Shown here: positions 7,516-15,502 of the stretch, piece by piece
How positions within the stretch are numbered: the stretch's first letter is position 1
Layout: each line of letters begins with the position of its first letter
Source of the DNA: Parachlorella kessleri
Taxonomy: Eukaryota; Chlorophyta; Trebouxiophyceae; Chlorellales; Chlorellaceae
Length of the DNA stretch: 15,502 bases
Assembly (NCBI GenBank): GCA_001598975.1
Contig: BBXU01001693.1
Span: forward strand, 1 to 15,502
Direction of reading: 5' to 3'
Translations under genes and position numbers: made by a program
Notes under the pieces: generated by a model
The model's database searches: none
Told to the model about the DNA's origin: nothing
What the model saw: only the letters and a program-made list of their open reading frames with translations

Positions 7516-10500
7516 ATGTACGGTAGTGGTTCCATGATGGGGTATGGCGCAGGTGGAGCTATGGGGGCCCCGATGGGGGGCGGCTATGGTGCTACTGGTG
7601 TCGGAGGAGGGGCCGCAGGAGCCTATGGTGCAGGAGGTTATGGTGGTGGCATGGGAATGAGGGCCAGCGGAGGGAAGAGCGGCCCACAAAACGTGAGTGC
7701 AAGATCTCTGCTTGCGAGGGCTCAGAGCACCGATCTTGCCCCGCGGTCGCAGCTTTGGGGCGCTGCTCCCACCTGATGGTGCTCACCTGGACAAGGTCCC
7801 CTGTCCCATCGGTTGCTGCAGTTTGTGCCTGCCAAGGTCTTCATTGGAGGCGTAGCTCCTGACTCAACCAACGAGACGCTCCTGGCCTACTGCGGGCAGT
7901 GGTGAGTGTTGCCTCCTAAAGCTCAACAAGGTTAGCTGCCTTCCATTGCAGGCAAATTTCCCTGTGAACTTCCCGTTGATAGATATTTGAGTAGTTGGTA
8001 AATACTTGGCGTGTGAAACTTGCCCACGACTTGGTGCAGGGGCGAGGTGGCTGATTGTCATGTCATGACAGGCAAGGGCTATGCCTTTGTGACTTTCCAG
8101 GAGGTCCCTAGTGCTCAAGCGTTTTTGGAGGTACGAGGTGGTGTTCGAGGCCTGAGCCTTTGAAGTTTGTGTTGCTGCTAGCTTTTGCCTTGCAGGCTGT
8201 GGAATTGTGTACCTGGTGTGTGCTCTTAGGAGTGCTAGCTGAAAAGCACCGGGATAGCACCGGGATTCCCAAGCTTGCCAGCTGTTCATGCCGTGGGTGC
8301 GGGTTTCTGTCCCTGCAGCATCGTGAACACTTCATTGACGGACGCAAAGTGGATGTGAAGGCAGCGGTGCCCAAAGACCAGGGCGGCAGCAAGCTCACGA
8401 AGAAGATGTTTGTGGGCGGCACGGTGAGAGCAAGGGCAGGTGGCCTGCACTGCAGGCATTTTATTCAGGGGCTGGTTTGCTGCACGTATGTTGTCAGCCT
8501 GAGGATGGGATGCATGTCACAACAAGAGGTCAGACAGCAGTTTGGCTGGTGTCAGTGCGTAAAGAACGGAGCTGCGAGTAGGGAACAATCGACAGCTGCA
8601 GGTGTTGGTTTTTTGGTTTGTACTGGCCATTAACACGCCCGGCTTGTGTGGTGCTCTGTTAGTGGCCGAGCAGCTGCGTATCCATTGGCTGCCTATGCAC
8701 TAGGTGTCCAGATGCCCTGGTGATCATGGCTTTGGGACTGTGGGGAATGGATGAACAAGGGCTCTAGAGTCAACTGCTGTGTCGCCCTGCTACCTGTTGC
8801 GCAGGGCGAGATTACAGATGATGACTTCCGCGCGTACTTTGCGCAGTTCGGCAACATCACTGACTGCGTGGTAAGTTTGCTATGGTGATGTTGTTGCTGA
8901 CATGTAACAGTAATCGAGTGCCGGCTGTTAGTGTAGGTGCAGGTTGATTGCACCAGCACTATCTCATGCGCTTAACAGAACTGCAGGCTTGGAGTCGCTG
9001 CTGAGCTTCAGCCATGTGGCCGTCTTGGCTCCAGCCCATGCTCACTTGCCTGGCTCTACGCAGCTGTCGTGTTAGGCCGGCCAAGGTCGCCTGCTCGCCC
9101 ACCCGTGCAGGTCCTGCGCAAGCACGACGGCGGCTCGCGCGGCTTTGGCTTTGTGACGTACGATGACGAGGTCAGCGTGGAGAAGTGCCTGGTCATGCCA
9201 CACGTGCTCAACGGCAAGGCCGTGGAGGTCAAGCGCGCGGTCGGCAAGGACCAGAGCCCCGGAGGAGGCATGGGTGAGCGAGCAGCGCCGGGGCATACGT
9301 GTTGTGCTGAGGGCCGTGTGCGTGCGTGCGTGCGTGTGCGCGCGCGCGTGTGTGTGTGTGTGTGTGTGTGTGCACGCGTGCGTCCGTGTTATGCCTGGCT
9401 CGGCGCAGGGGACTGGACTGTATATGTTGCATGCGGCTGGTGGCAGTGCCTTGGAAGGGGGGACGTACGCCCCCGCTGCCTCGAGTCTGGCTGCAGTCTG
9501 GTGCGCTCTGTGCTGCCTTCCCAGGTGGTACTTGGGATTGACAGCTCGTGGCGCAGCTGCGACACATGAGGTTCTGGGCTAACCATTTGAAGGTGTGAAT
9601 TGCGCAGGCCTTGGCATGGCCCGAGGCGGCATGATGGGCGGCATGGGCGGAGGCATGATGGGGGGCGGTATGGGCGGCGGCGGCGGCATGGACCGCACCG
9701 GCAAGCAGCCCGACTGGGTCTGCAACGACTGCGGCAACAAGAACTTTGGCTGGCGCCAGTTCTGCAACCGCTGCAAGGTGGGGGGCGGGAAAGCGGCTCA
9801 GGGCTGGCACTGGGCTGCCTTGCCTTGGTAGTACGTGCTGGATGTTCTCTCTCATCTGGGAGCTCCCGGCCAACGGCGGGGCTGGGTGATGCGGAACGTG
9901 CTGGACGGCATGGACTGGCTTTGTGGGTGCAGAAAGCAGCGGCGGGGGGAGCTTGGAGCCTCCCCCCAACTAGCCAGTCATGAACCCCCTCCCCCCTTCT
10001 GTTGTGCGCTTGAGAGATGGACCCTGTGTCTTGTCTCGATTGCTAAATTTTTCCTGGTGCAGGTCCCCAAGCCTGCGGGTGCCCTGGGCGGCAGCATGGG
10101 CGGCATGGGCATGGGCGCGGGGATGGGCGGCATGGGTGGCATGGGCGCCATGGCAGGGATGGGCTACGACACCTCTGGCTATGGGGCGGCCGGGTATGGC
10201 GCCACTGGCTATGGTGAGCAACCCTTCGCCAGTCTGTGTTGCTTTGCACCAGTGCAACAATGCATCTGGCCCGTTGACGGGGGGACTGAGCCTGCAGCCG
10301 TGGATGATGGCATGGTTGTGTAAAGCTGCGATGCCTGCACTGAGGCACTACTCGGCACGGCGTCGTCCAGGTGTATGCAGAGCCTAAGGCAGCTATTATT
10401 TCAACTTGTTGAGTTTCCGCGAGGGACAGTGACGAACCCTGCAAGACATTGACAAGGGGATGTGAGTCATGCTAGGTGCTAAGTCCTGTCAGCACCTGGC

Positions 10501-11511
10501 TGCCCTGCAGGCATGGGCTCCATGGCAGGGATGGGCATGACAGGTGAGCAGGAGAGGTGACCGAAGGCTTGAGCGATGCGGCGGCCGTAGAGTCAATGCG
10601 GCCATCGGTCCTTGGCTATGTCTGCATCGGGACTGGTACCAGGGTTAGCAAATGGCCACGCCCGGGGGCACAGCATCCGTGAGGTGCAGGGGTCCCTTGG
10701 TTAGATTACGTTCTGCCCGTTAGCGCCTGTGTCAGCCCTTCCCAACGTGAGGCTCTCTGGGTGCCTGCAGGCATGGGCATGGGTGGCATAGGCATGGGCG
10801 GCGGCATGACTGGAATGGGCATGGGAGGTATGTGAGGACCTCCCTGGTTGCTGGTGGCATGATGATATGTGCTGGCATATCTACAGAAGTACCCTTGGGT
10901 GTACTGTACCCCTTGCACCACCCACGTCCTTCGGCCTTGCCTCTTGCGCTTGTGAAACCTGCTGTACTCTCCCACTATCCTGCGGCCGGCGTGGTGAGGG
11001 TACCTTGTGCCCAGCGTATTCCTAGCCTTGCATACATCTTACTTGCAGGTATGATGGGCACAGGCATGATGGGCACGTCAATGGGTGGCATGGGCACGCT
11101 GGGTGAGTGCTGCCTGGCTTAGCTGTGCGTGGGGAGGTTGTGCAGCCTGCTCCGGTAGTGTTGTGTATGTCAGCCGGCAGCTTCCTCTTCTGTTGGCATG
11201 CATAGCAGCTGCGTGCAGCGCTGTCTGCTGGTTTGGTAAGATACATTACCAGCAGCACAGATGTACACCTGCCTGCCTGCCCAACTCCAACTGGTGTGGG
11301 TGGGTAACACATTTATAAGGTGGACATCGCTGGTGTCTGCGCCGGTCTGCTGACCCCCCGCTGCATGTCTGGTGCTGTCCTGTCTGCAGATGCCACTGCC
11401 GGCATGGGTGCCGACGCGATGGGTGCGGCTGGCTACGGCCGCGTGAATGGCGCACGCAGCGGCGGAGCCAGCAGCGGCGGCCAGCAGCAGCAAAGGTTCC
11501 GCCCCTACTAA
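7516..11511 (+). CDS. RNA-binding protein: two RRMs, RanBP2 zinc finger, Met/Gly-rich tail
   Basis: Twelve exons: 7516-7692, 7822-7901, 8040-8130, 8319-8423, 8805-8870, 9111-9273, 9608-9777, 10063-10213, 10511-10543, 10771-10827, 11049-11102 and 11390-11511. All joins keep frame and give 422 residues. Residues 1-59 are Gly/Ala/Tyr-rich. RRM1 has RNP2 VFIGGV (65-70) and RNP1 KGYAFVTF (98-105). RRM2 has MFVGGT (146-151) and RGFGFVTY (183-190). Both end in KDQ, the hnRNP A/Musashi arrangement. A RanBP2-type zinc finger follows, with W264 and C266, C269, C280 and C283. Residues 228-382 are mostly Gly and Met, and the end is Ser/Gln-rich, finishing QQQQRFRPY. The likely job is RNA binding in nucleus or cytoplasm (splicing, stability or translation), with a tail prone to phase separation. 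Targets cannot be inferred. Several tail exons are tiny and phase-symmetric. The gene shares its promoter with the CLD1-like gene. Confidence 0.9.
8245..8266 (+). repeat. 11-bp tandem duplication in RNA-binding protein intron 3
   Basis: AGCACCGGGAT occurs twice in direct succession, in the intron between exons 3 and 4 (8131-8318). It is a small local duplication with no visible function. Confidence 0.8.
9315..9383. repeat. 69-bp alternating purine/pyrimidine tract (potential Z-DNA)
   Basis: The tract alternates strictly pyrimidine-purine for 69 bp: GTGC units, then a CG run, then a long (TG)n run, ending in CACGCGTGCG. It lies in intron 6 (9274-9607) of the RNA-binding protein gene, 42 bp after the donor. 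Alternating CG and TG sequence is the classic Z-DNA-prone type. Reading frames through it on both strands are repeat artefacts. Confidence 0.9.
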
Positions 11512-11515
11512 GCAG

Positions 11516-11800
11516 GTGAGTCCCCGTGCCATAAGCTTGGCTGCCTTGCACCTGACCCTGAGGGGTTGTGCCAAGTGAGCTTGTCGCGCTGCGTTGCCAC
11601 TGCTGCTGCACTGGGAAGTTTCAGCGGCTGAGGTGCGGCGCCCCTTGGGTAGCCGGTGGTTTGCATGCTGTCCAGAGGCTGTCCCTCCCCCCCCCCCTCT
11701 CCGTAGTCATAGTTATCTTAGTACATCGAGGTGCATGAGTAACCTCATCTAAGCTAGCGCTGAAGCACTGTGGGTGCGTGTTCTTGGTGGCTCTCTGCAG
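11516..11800 (+). other. Probable 3' UTR intron of the RNA-binding protein gene
   Basis: Four bases after the TAA stop is the junction AGCAG|GTGAGT, a perfect donor. A good acceptor, CTCTCTGCAG, ends at 11800, giving a 285-nt intron with a long C-run at about 11687-11698. Because the junction is so close to the stop, splicing should not trigger nonsense-mediated decay. The call is by consensus only. Confidence 0.5.
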
Positions 11801-12179
11801 GCAGTTAGGGTTAGGCCCTAGGTGCTCGAGGTACCCTCTCTCCTCTACTAGCACGAGTGGGGTCTACTCTGTAGCGCCTGAGAGTGGGGGTGCCAACCTA
11901 GGCAGTCTTCCTGGTCGTCGTCGTGGCTAAGAGGAGAAGCGTTAGCAGCGTTACGAGGGCGTTAGCCGTGCCAGCATGGTATGATGTGTTGTCAGCGCTG
12001 CTGGGAGCTGGGCAGGGTGTGGCGATGTACCTGCCTGGTGTGCCGCACTTGTTCAGCGTAGCGTGGCTGGTAAGTCGGGCCGGCATGTGGTTGTGACTGT
12101 TGCTCTTGCTGAAGCTTCCGTGGTCTTGCTTGGTTGGCCGTGCTGTTGTTGGGGCTGTCTGTGTGGGGCAGCTTGCCTG

Positions 12180-12210
12180 GCCCGGCCGGGGTTGTTGAGG
12201 CCGGCCGGGC
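12180..12210. repeat. GC-only 10-bp inverted repeat
   Basis: GCCCGGCCGG at 12180-12189 is the exact reverse complement of CCGGCCGGGC at 12201-12210, with an 11-nt loop. Two G-T pairs can extend the stem. It lies in the GT-rich putative 3' UTR region and would be very stable in RNA. It could act as a 3' UTR structure or a transcription pause; no function is shown. Confidence 0.75.
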
Positions 12211-12504
12211 TGTGTGGTCTATGTTAAGGTCTATGGCTGCCTGTGCTTGCTAATGAATGACCCTGACGCGTGGCTTGCCTCTTGACTCTCGCTCTGAGTT
12301 GGTTGCTCGTGTTTATGGTGTTGCGGCCTGGCTAGTGGTGCTGGTTGGCTTGGAATGGTTAGGTGTACCACAGTTTGTATACCATGTACAGAGGCAGGTT
12401 CAGTGGTAGAGAGAGCCAGGGCTGGTCGCTTGGTGGCTAGGACCATATCAGGCATCGTAAGTGCCACTTGCTAGCGAATAGCTACACATCACAATACTCC
12501 TCTA

Positions 12505-12531
12505 GATACCTAGTGTTGCCGTCTAGGTATC
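12505..12531. repeat. 9-bp inverted repeat, 9-nt loop
   Basis: GATACCTAG at 12505-12513 pairs perfectly with CTAGGTATC at 12523-12531 around a 9-nt loop. Its base content differs from the GC-only hairpin 300 bp upstream. It is a structural candidate only. Confidence 0.7.
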
Positions 12532-12764
12532 CAGGCATGTGGCAAAAGCAGAGTAGTCGGGTCAGGAAGTAGCAAACTACGAGGTAGCGTTTCAGTTGAG
12601 ACGGAGGAATGTCATAGCACTTATGCATAGCCTTCAGCTTGGCAGTTGGTGGTTGGCAGAGTTAACAGTTGAACCAGGCTACCCAGGCGTCGGTGCACGT
12701 CTAGCAGGGGGTTGTCGTGTGTGGAGTGTGTGAGACTGGGCCTTCTGAGGGGCTGGTGCTGTAG

Positions 12765-12869
12765 GTGAGTGTTATCTTCAAGCAACCTTCGTGGTGCATA
12801 GACCCCCCACGTATCATCTCAAAACTCATACTGACTTGCGCCAAGCCCTACCAATCTCCCTTGTTGCAG
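12765..12869 (+). other. Likely intron of an unassigned plus-strand transcript
   Basis: GTGAGT follows GTAG at 12765, and a pyrimidine-rich stretch ending TTGTTGCAG closes at 12869. TACTGAC, a good branch-site match, lies about 35 nt before the acceptor. The 105-nt length suits introns elsewhere in the window. The flanking sequence has no evident protein coding, so this may be a further 3' UTR intron of the RNA-binding protein gene or part of a noncoding RNA. Confidence 0.4.
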
Positions 12870-12991
12870 GAATGCCCCCGGCTGCTTCCTTTCAAATTTG
12901 GTCTGCTATGCAGGATGCGGAGCTTGATGTTGGCCTTGTGCCCACCACTTGAGAAGTTGGGTGTATTTAATCTTTAACAGCATGCCTTCCG

Positions 12992-13036
12992 TCCATGGCT
13001 GAAACACCTAGCATCTTGCTAGGCATTAGCCATGGA
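12992..13036. repeat. Nested inverted repeat (two-stem hairpin)
   Basis: The outer stem TCCATGGCT (12992-13000) pairs exactly with AGCCATGGA (13028-13036). The inner stem CCTAGCA (13007-13013) pairs exactly with TGCTAGG (13017-13023) around a 3-nt loop. G13001-T13027 and A13002-T13026 can extend the outer stem, leaving a small internal loop. All 16 core pairs are perfect, unlikely by chance in a 45-nt span. Confidence 0.8.
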
Positions 13037-13458
13037 GCCATACTGGCGGGTTCCCAAGGGTGCCGCCTGCCAAGCCTGGCTGTGCATATGGCCAACGCTG
13101 CAGGTGTGGAGCTCTGAAGGTCAACTGCATGTCTGCTGGATATCCTGCACGTGCAATATTACAATATTTGCTGCTGGATGTGTGCCGGTATTGGTGTCAC
13201 CGGTGGGACTTGATCCTTAGTAGAACTGCTGATTTTTAGTACAACTGTCGATGGTGTGCATTGTTGCCCTCGCTATCATGAAACATCCTTTGGCGTGTTG
13301 AAACACAGAACTCGCACTGTATTGGGCAAGAGCGTAACTGATGTAATCAAATGAACTCACCCCAGTTGTTTGCTTTGCATGTTGCATCTCACAGCCTGCT
13401 GCCATGCTGCGTTCTGTATGAGTTACCAAACGCAATAGTAACTTGCAACTGACCAGCA

Positions 13459-13463
13459 TTACA
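13459..13463 (-). terminator. Candidate poly(A) signal for the right-hand minus-strand gene
   Basis: TTACA on plus is TGTAA on minus, about 870 nt downstream of the stop codon at 14334. A second copy lies at 13159-13163. A plus-strand TGTAA at 13342-13346 could serve transcripts from the opposite side, in which case the 3' ends overlap. Confidence 0.35.
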
Positions 13464-14333
13464 TATTGGGATGTTTCTTGGCTTAAGCATTTAACCAGAT
13501 ATCCTGGGAGCGCATCATTTCCTGCCGCAAGCAGGCTACCATAGCACGCATACTCGTGAGAATCGGCCACCAGCACCAAGCACATGCGCAACACATGTGC
13601 TCAGGTACTGACTGCACCTACTAGGCTAGTAGCCACATGTATACCTATAAGACTCGTGCGCGTTTTGCATCCAGTCAGGTTCATACAGCCCAGCTCTCAC
13701 TCTCTGTCTGCACTACCTGCCACACATACTATCAAGTACACCCAGCCCAGTCAGCGCCTCCAACTGTCTATTCGCACGATTTGCCACCATCACTGAATAA
13801 GCAAGAATGAAGTAACCATGTACAGAAAGAAGAAGGAACCAAAGAAAAACAGAAGACTTGAAAAGTGGTTAGTACAGGCAAGACCAAAAACTCCTCTGCA
13901 TAGTACTGTTGTGCAATTCGAGCGGTTTACGCTACGAGGCTAGACCATTCGGCTGTGGACTGTATCACCACAAGGCCAACACATCCTCACCTGCACAATA
14001 CAAGTTGAAATCCAAGCAAAACCGCCCTCCTTGAGAGACTGCGCAAGACCGTTCTAGCTACAGCTGGAAGCGATGAACAATCATATGCATCAAGCCTTTG
14101 ACAGCCTACCCCTCATACTGTAAACCTCATCACTGTTCCGCACGACTATCTGACAAACTAAGCAACATTGTCTTGTCAGTTTGACTTACTGAGACTACCT
14201 ATCAACTGCGTCGCAAGCATGCGCTCGACCCTCCTCACCCTACTGCCCCTAATACCACGGCTCACTTTGATGAGTTCTTGACCAGCTCATAGAATACAGC
14301 AGCCTCACGCGTTCGCCACTTACGTTCGTTAGT

Positions 14334-15072
14334 CTAGCTCACATCCGTTGCCAGCAGGCATCCACTGCCCAGCAGCAGCCCCGCCTCACTGAAACACTCC
14401 TTGGACGCTTCCGCAGCAGCCCCACCCTCGCCAGCAGGCTTCCTCAACAGCACTGCAGATGCCTCCTCCTTGGTGCCGCCCACCGAAGCTGCAGCACCAC
14501 CCTCTGCTGCCACTGGGACAGCCTCCACCCACGCCCCCGCTGGCATGGCAGCGTGCACAGCATCTGCACTGGGCCCCACTGGATGTAGAGCAGGCTGCTC
14601 CCGCCCTTGCTGCTGCTGTTGCTGCTGCTCTGGGAAGTACTTGGCCAGCAGCGCTTGAGAGAGGGCCACAGGGTCCCCCTTGGGCTCTAGCGGGAAGGGC
14701 GTGCGCACCTCCTGCGCAGCGCACGCATCATGCTCAGCAGGCTCCAGGCGGGATGGGCATGAGGGGGCAGCCATCAGGCACAACCAGGACCAGCCCATGC
14801 AAGCTCCATACACGTCCCTTATCGCGTCCCCAGCCCCTCCCTGCTCCCCTCCTCCACATTCGCAACTCGCCTCGCAAGACCAACAATGCCGCGCCAGTGC
14901 CTCGTGGCACCCAGACATGCAAGTGTTCCACCCCACCCCAGGGTCAGCTCGTACCTGTGCCCATGTCAGCGCGTGGCGCACGGTGTGGTTCCGCCAGCCG
15001 GCAGCGTCGTAGTGGGGCTGGCCTTCCCGCAGCCCGCGCAGCAGCCACGCCACCCACTGCGCCCACCGCTCC
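14334..15072 (-). CDS. Unrecognised protein with poly-Gln tract, 3' part
   Basis: Two minus-strand exons are supported: 15072-14955 and 14711-14334 (TAG stop). They are joined in phase 0 by donor GTACGA and acceptor GCTGCGCAG. The first reads as a Trp-rich segment (ERWAQWVAWLLRGLREG, then WRNHTVRHALTWAQ) with third codon positions almost all G or C, which supports this frame over its neighbours. The second reads EVRTPFPLEPKGDPVALSQA, then KYFPEQ and a run of seven Gln, then an Ala/Gly/Glu-rich tail of low complexity. No catalytic motif or known domain was recognised. The first exon starts with one base completing a codon, so upstream exons must exist. A candidate near 15300-15220 could not be joined in frame with confidence. 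Low-complexity tails of this kind are common in volvocalean proteins. Confidence 0.6.
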
Positions 15073-15502
15073 CTGCAGCAGGTCGGGGAGTGACACGGGC
15101 GGCATGAGCTGGATACTGACCCCCATGAGCAGGAGTGGTACGGGGAGTGGTAGGGGCAGCGCAGGTCAGCCGAGAGCGAGCAGGACGGCTAAAGCAGCAT
15201 CATGACGTGCATGCGGCGACTGGCCCTACCGCCCTTGAGAACCATGCTACCCAGCATGCCTTGCCGGCGTAGCTGGCCCTGCGCAAGCTGGGCAGCCCCG
15301 CCATGGCTCCCCCCAGGCCAGCCACTGGTGCCCCTCCCTCGCGCTCCCGACCCGTGTCCCCGGGTGGATATGGCTGCAACTATGGCACCAGGGTAGGCTG
15401 CGCAGCGGGAGGGCTGGCATACTGCTCTCTCAGGTTCACCAATGCCCCCCTCCACCACCACCACCACCACACACACTCTCCCTATCACCACACCCCCGCC
15501 CC
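15073..15502 (-). other. Right-edge region: probable upstream introns/exons of the unrecognised gene
   Basis: The last 430 bp should contain an intron and upstream exons of the minus-strand gene. One stretch, minus 15303-15229, begins GCCATGG and reads MAGLPSLRRASYAGKACWVA before a possible donor GTAGGG. An overlapping frame reads AAQLAQGQLRRQGMLGSM before the same donor. Neither ends in the phase needed by the exon at 15072, so no exon is called here. Confidence 0.3.
15452..15476. repeat. (CCA)n/(CA)n microsatellite at right edge
   Basis: Six CCA units run into a short CA repeat and then a C-rich sequence to the window end. On the minus strand this would encode a Val run in one frame (MVIGRVCVVVVVVEGG), which looks like a repeat artefact rather than protein. 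Confidence 0.8.

Larger units (their letters stand above)
11512..14333. other. Long gene-free stretch with UTRs and hairpins
   Basis: About 2.8 kb has no recognisable protein. The part from 11,800 to 12,480 is GT-rich on the plus strand, like a volvocalean 3' UTR, and may belong to the RNA-binding protein transcript. A second likely intron lies at 12765-12869. Three perfect-stem hairpins occur at 12180-12210, 12505-12531 and 12992-13036. From about 13,100 to 14,330 the sequence is AT-richer and is probably 3' UTR of the minus-strand gene at the right plus spacer. A 125-codon minus-strand frame at 13217-13594 shows no known motif or coding-like base use. Confidence 0.5.

Noticed and set aside
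9229..9969. 246-codon minus-strand reading frame with His-Thr repeats
   Set aside because: It is the complement of the TG microsatellite and of RNA-binding protein exons.
11805..11815. TTAGGGTTAGG telomere-like sequence
   Set aside because: Fewer than two full units inside a transcribed 3' region; no array.
12397..12411. GGTTCAGTGGTAGAG resembles a tRNA D-arm/A box
   Set aside because: No matching T-arm with GGTTCGAATCC and no acceptor stem follow at tRNA distance.
13217..13594. 125-codon minus-strand reading frame in the gene-free stretch
   Set aside because: AT-richer than real exons here, no recognised motif, and it overlaps candidate poly(A) signals; chance is more likely.
15189..15491. 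100-codon minus-strand frame starting MVIGRVCVVVV
   Set aside because: The start is the CCA/CA microsatellite; part of the frame may overlap a real exon, but no phase-consistent join was found.

Overview
The window reads as nuclear DNA of a green alga, most likely a volvocalean (Chlamydomonadales) species. Moderately GC-rich coding exons are split by many 80-440 nt spliceosomal introns with GTGAGT/GTAAGT donors and CTGCAG-type acceptors. Two genes encode plastid proteins with green-lineage relatives. TGTAA, the usual volvocalean polyadenylation signal, lies downstream of some genes, and the sequence between genes is AT-richer or GT-rich. No bacterial operon, CRISPR array, intact transposon, rRNA or credible tRNA was found. 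All gene models were spliced by eye from reading frames, splice consensus and exon phase, so exon edges are predictions.

Layout, left to right. (1) 58-721, minus strand: 5' part of a class I SAM-dependent methyltransferase that runs off the left edge. (2) 722-1100: divergent promoter interval. (3) 1101-3374, plus strand: six-exon gene for a predicted 316-residue plastid protein ending in a plant-type [2Fe-2S] ferredoxin domain of the FdC2 type, with an unusually long N-terminal region. Its last ~65 bp, stop codon included, have a decayed tandem copy in the 3' UTR. (4) 3375-4792: convergent intergenic/3' UTR space. (5) 4793-7272, minus strand: seven-exon alpha/beta hydrolase, 356 residues, a close match in motifs to chlorophyll dephytylase CLD1. 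(6) 7273-7515: very compact bidirectional promoter. (7) 7516-11511, plus strand: twelve-exon RNA-binding protein, 422 residues, with two RRMs, a RanBP2-type zinc finger and a Met/Gly-rich tail built from tiny phase-1 exons. (8) 11512-14333: long stretch without a recognised gene, containing probable 3' UTR introns, three strong hairpins and candidate poly(A) signals. (9) 14334-15072 and probably beyond, minus strand: 3' part of an unrecognised gene with a poly-Gln tract.

Two neighbours, the FdC2-like ferredoxin and the CLD1-like hydrolase, belong to families linked to chlorophyll metabolism in plants. They are convergent, so they do not share a promoter. The CLD1-like gene and the RNA-binding protein gene do share one short divergent promoter. 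No obvious new multi-gene system was found. The most unusual items are the ferredoxin N-terminal region, the duplicated stop-codon segment, the Met/Gly-rich micro-exon tail with an adjacent 69-bp potential Z-DNA tract, and the nested hairpin near 13.0 kb.
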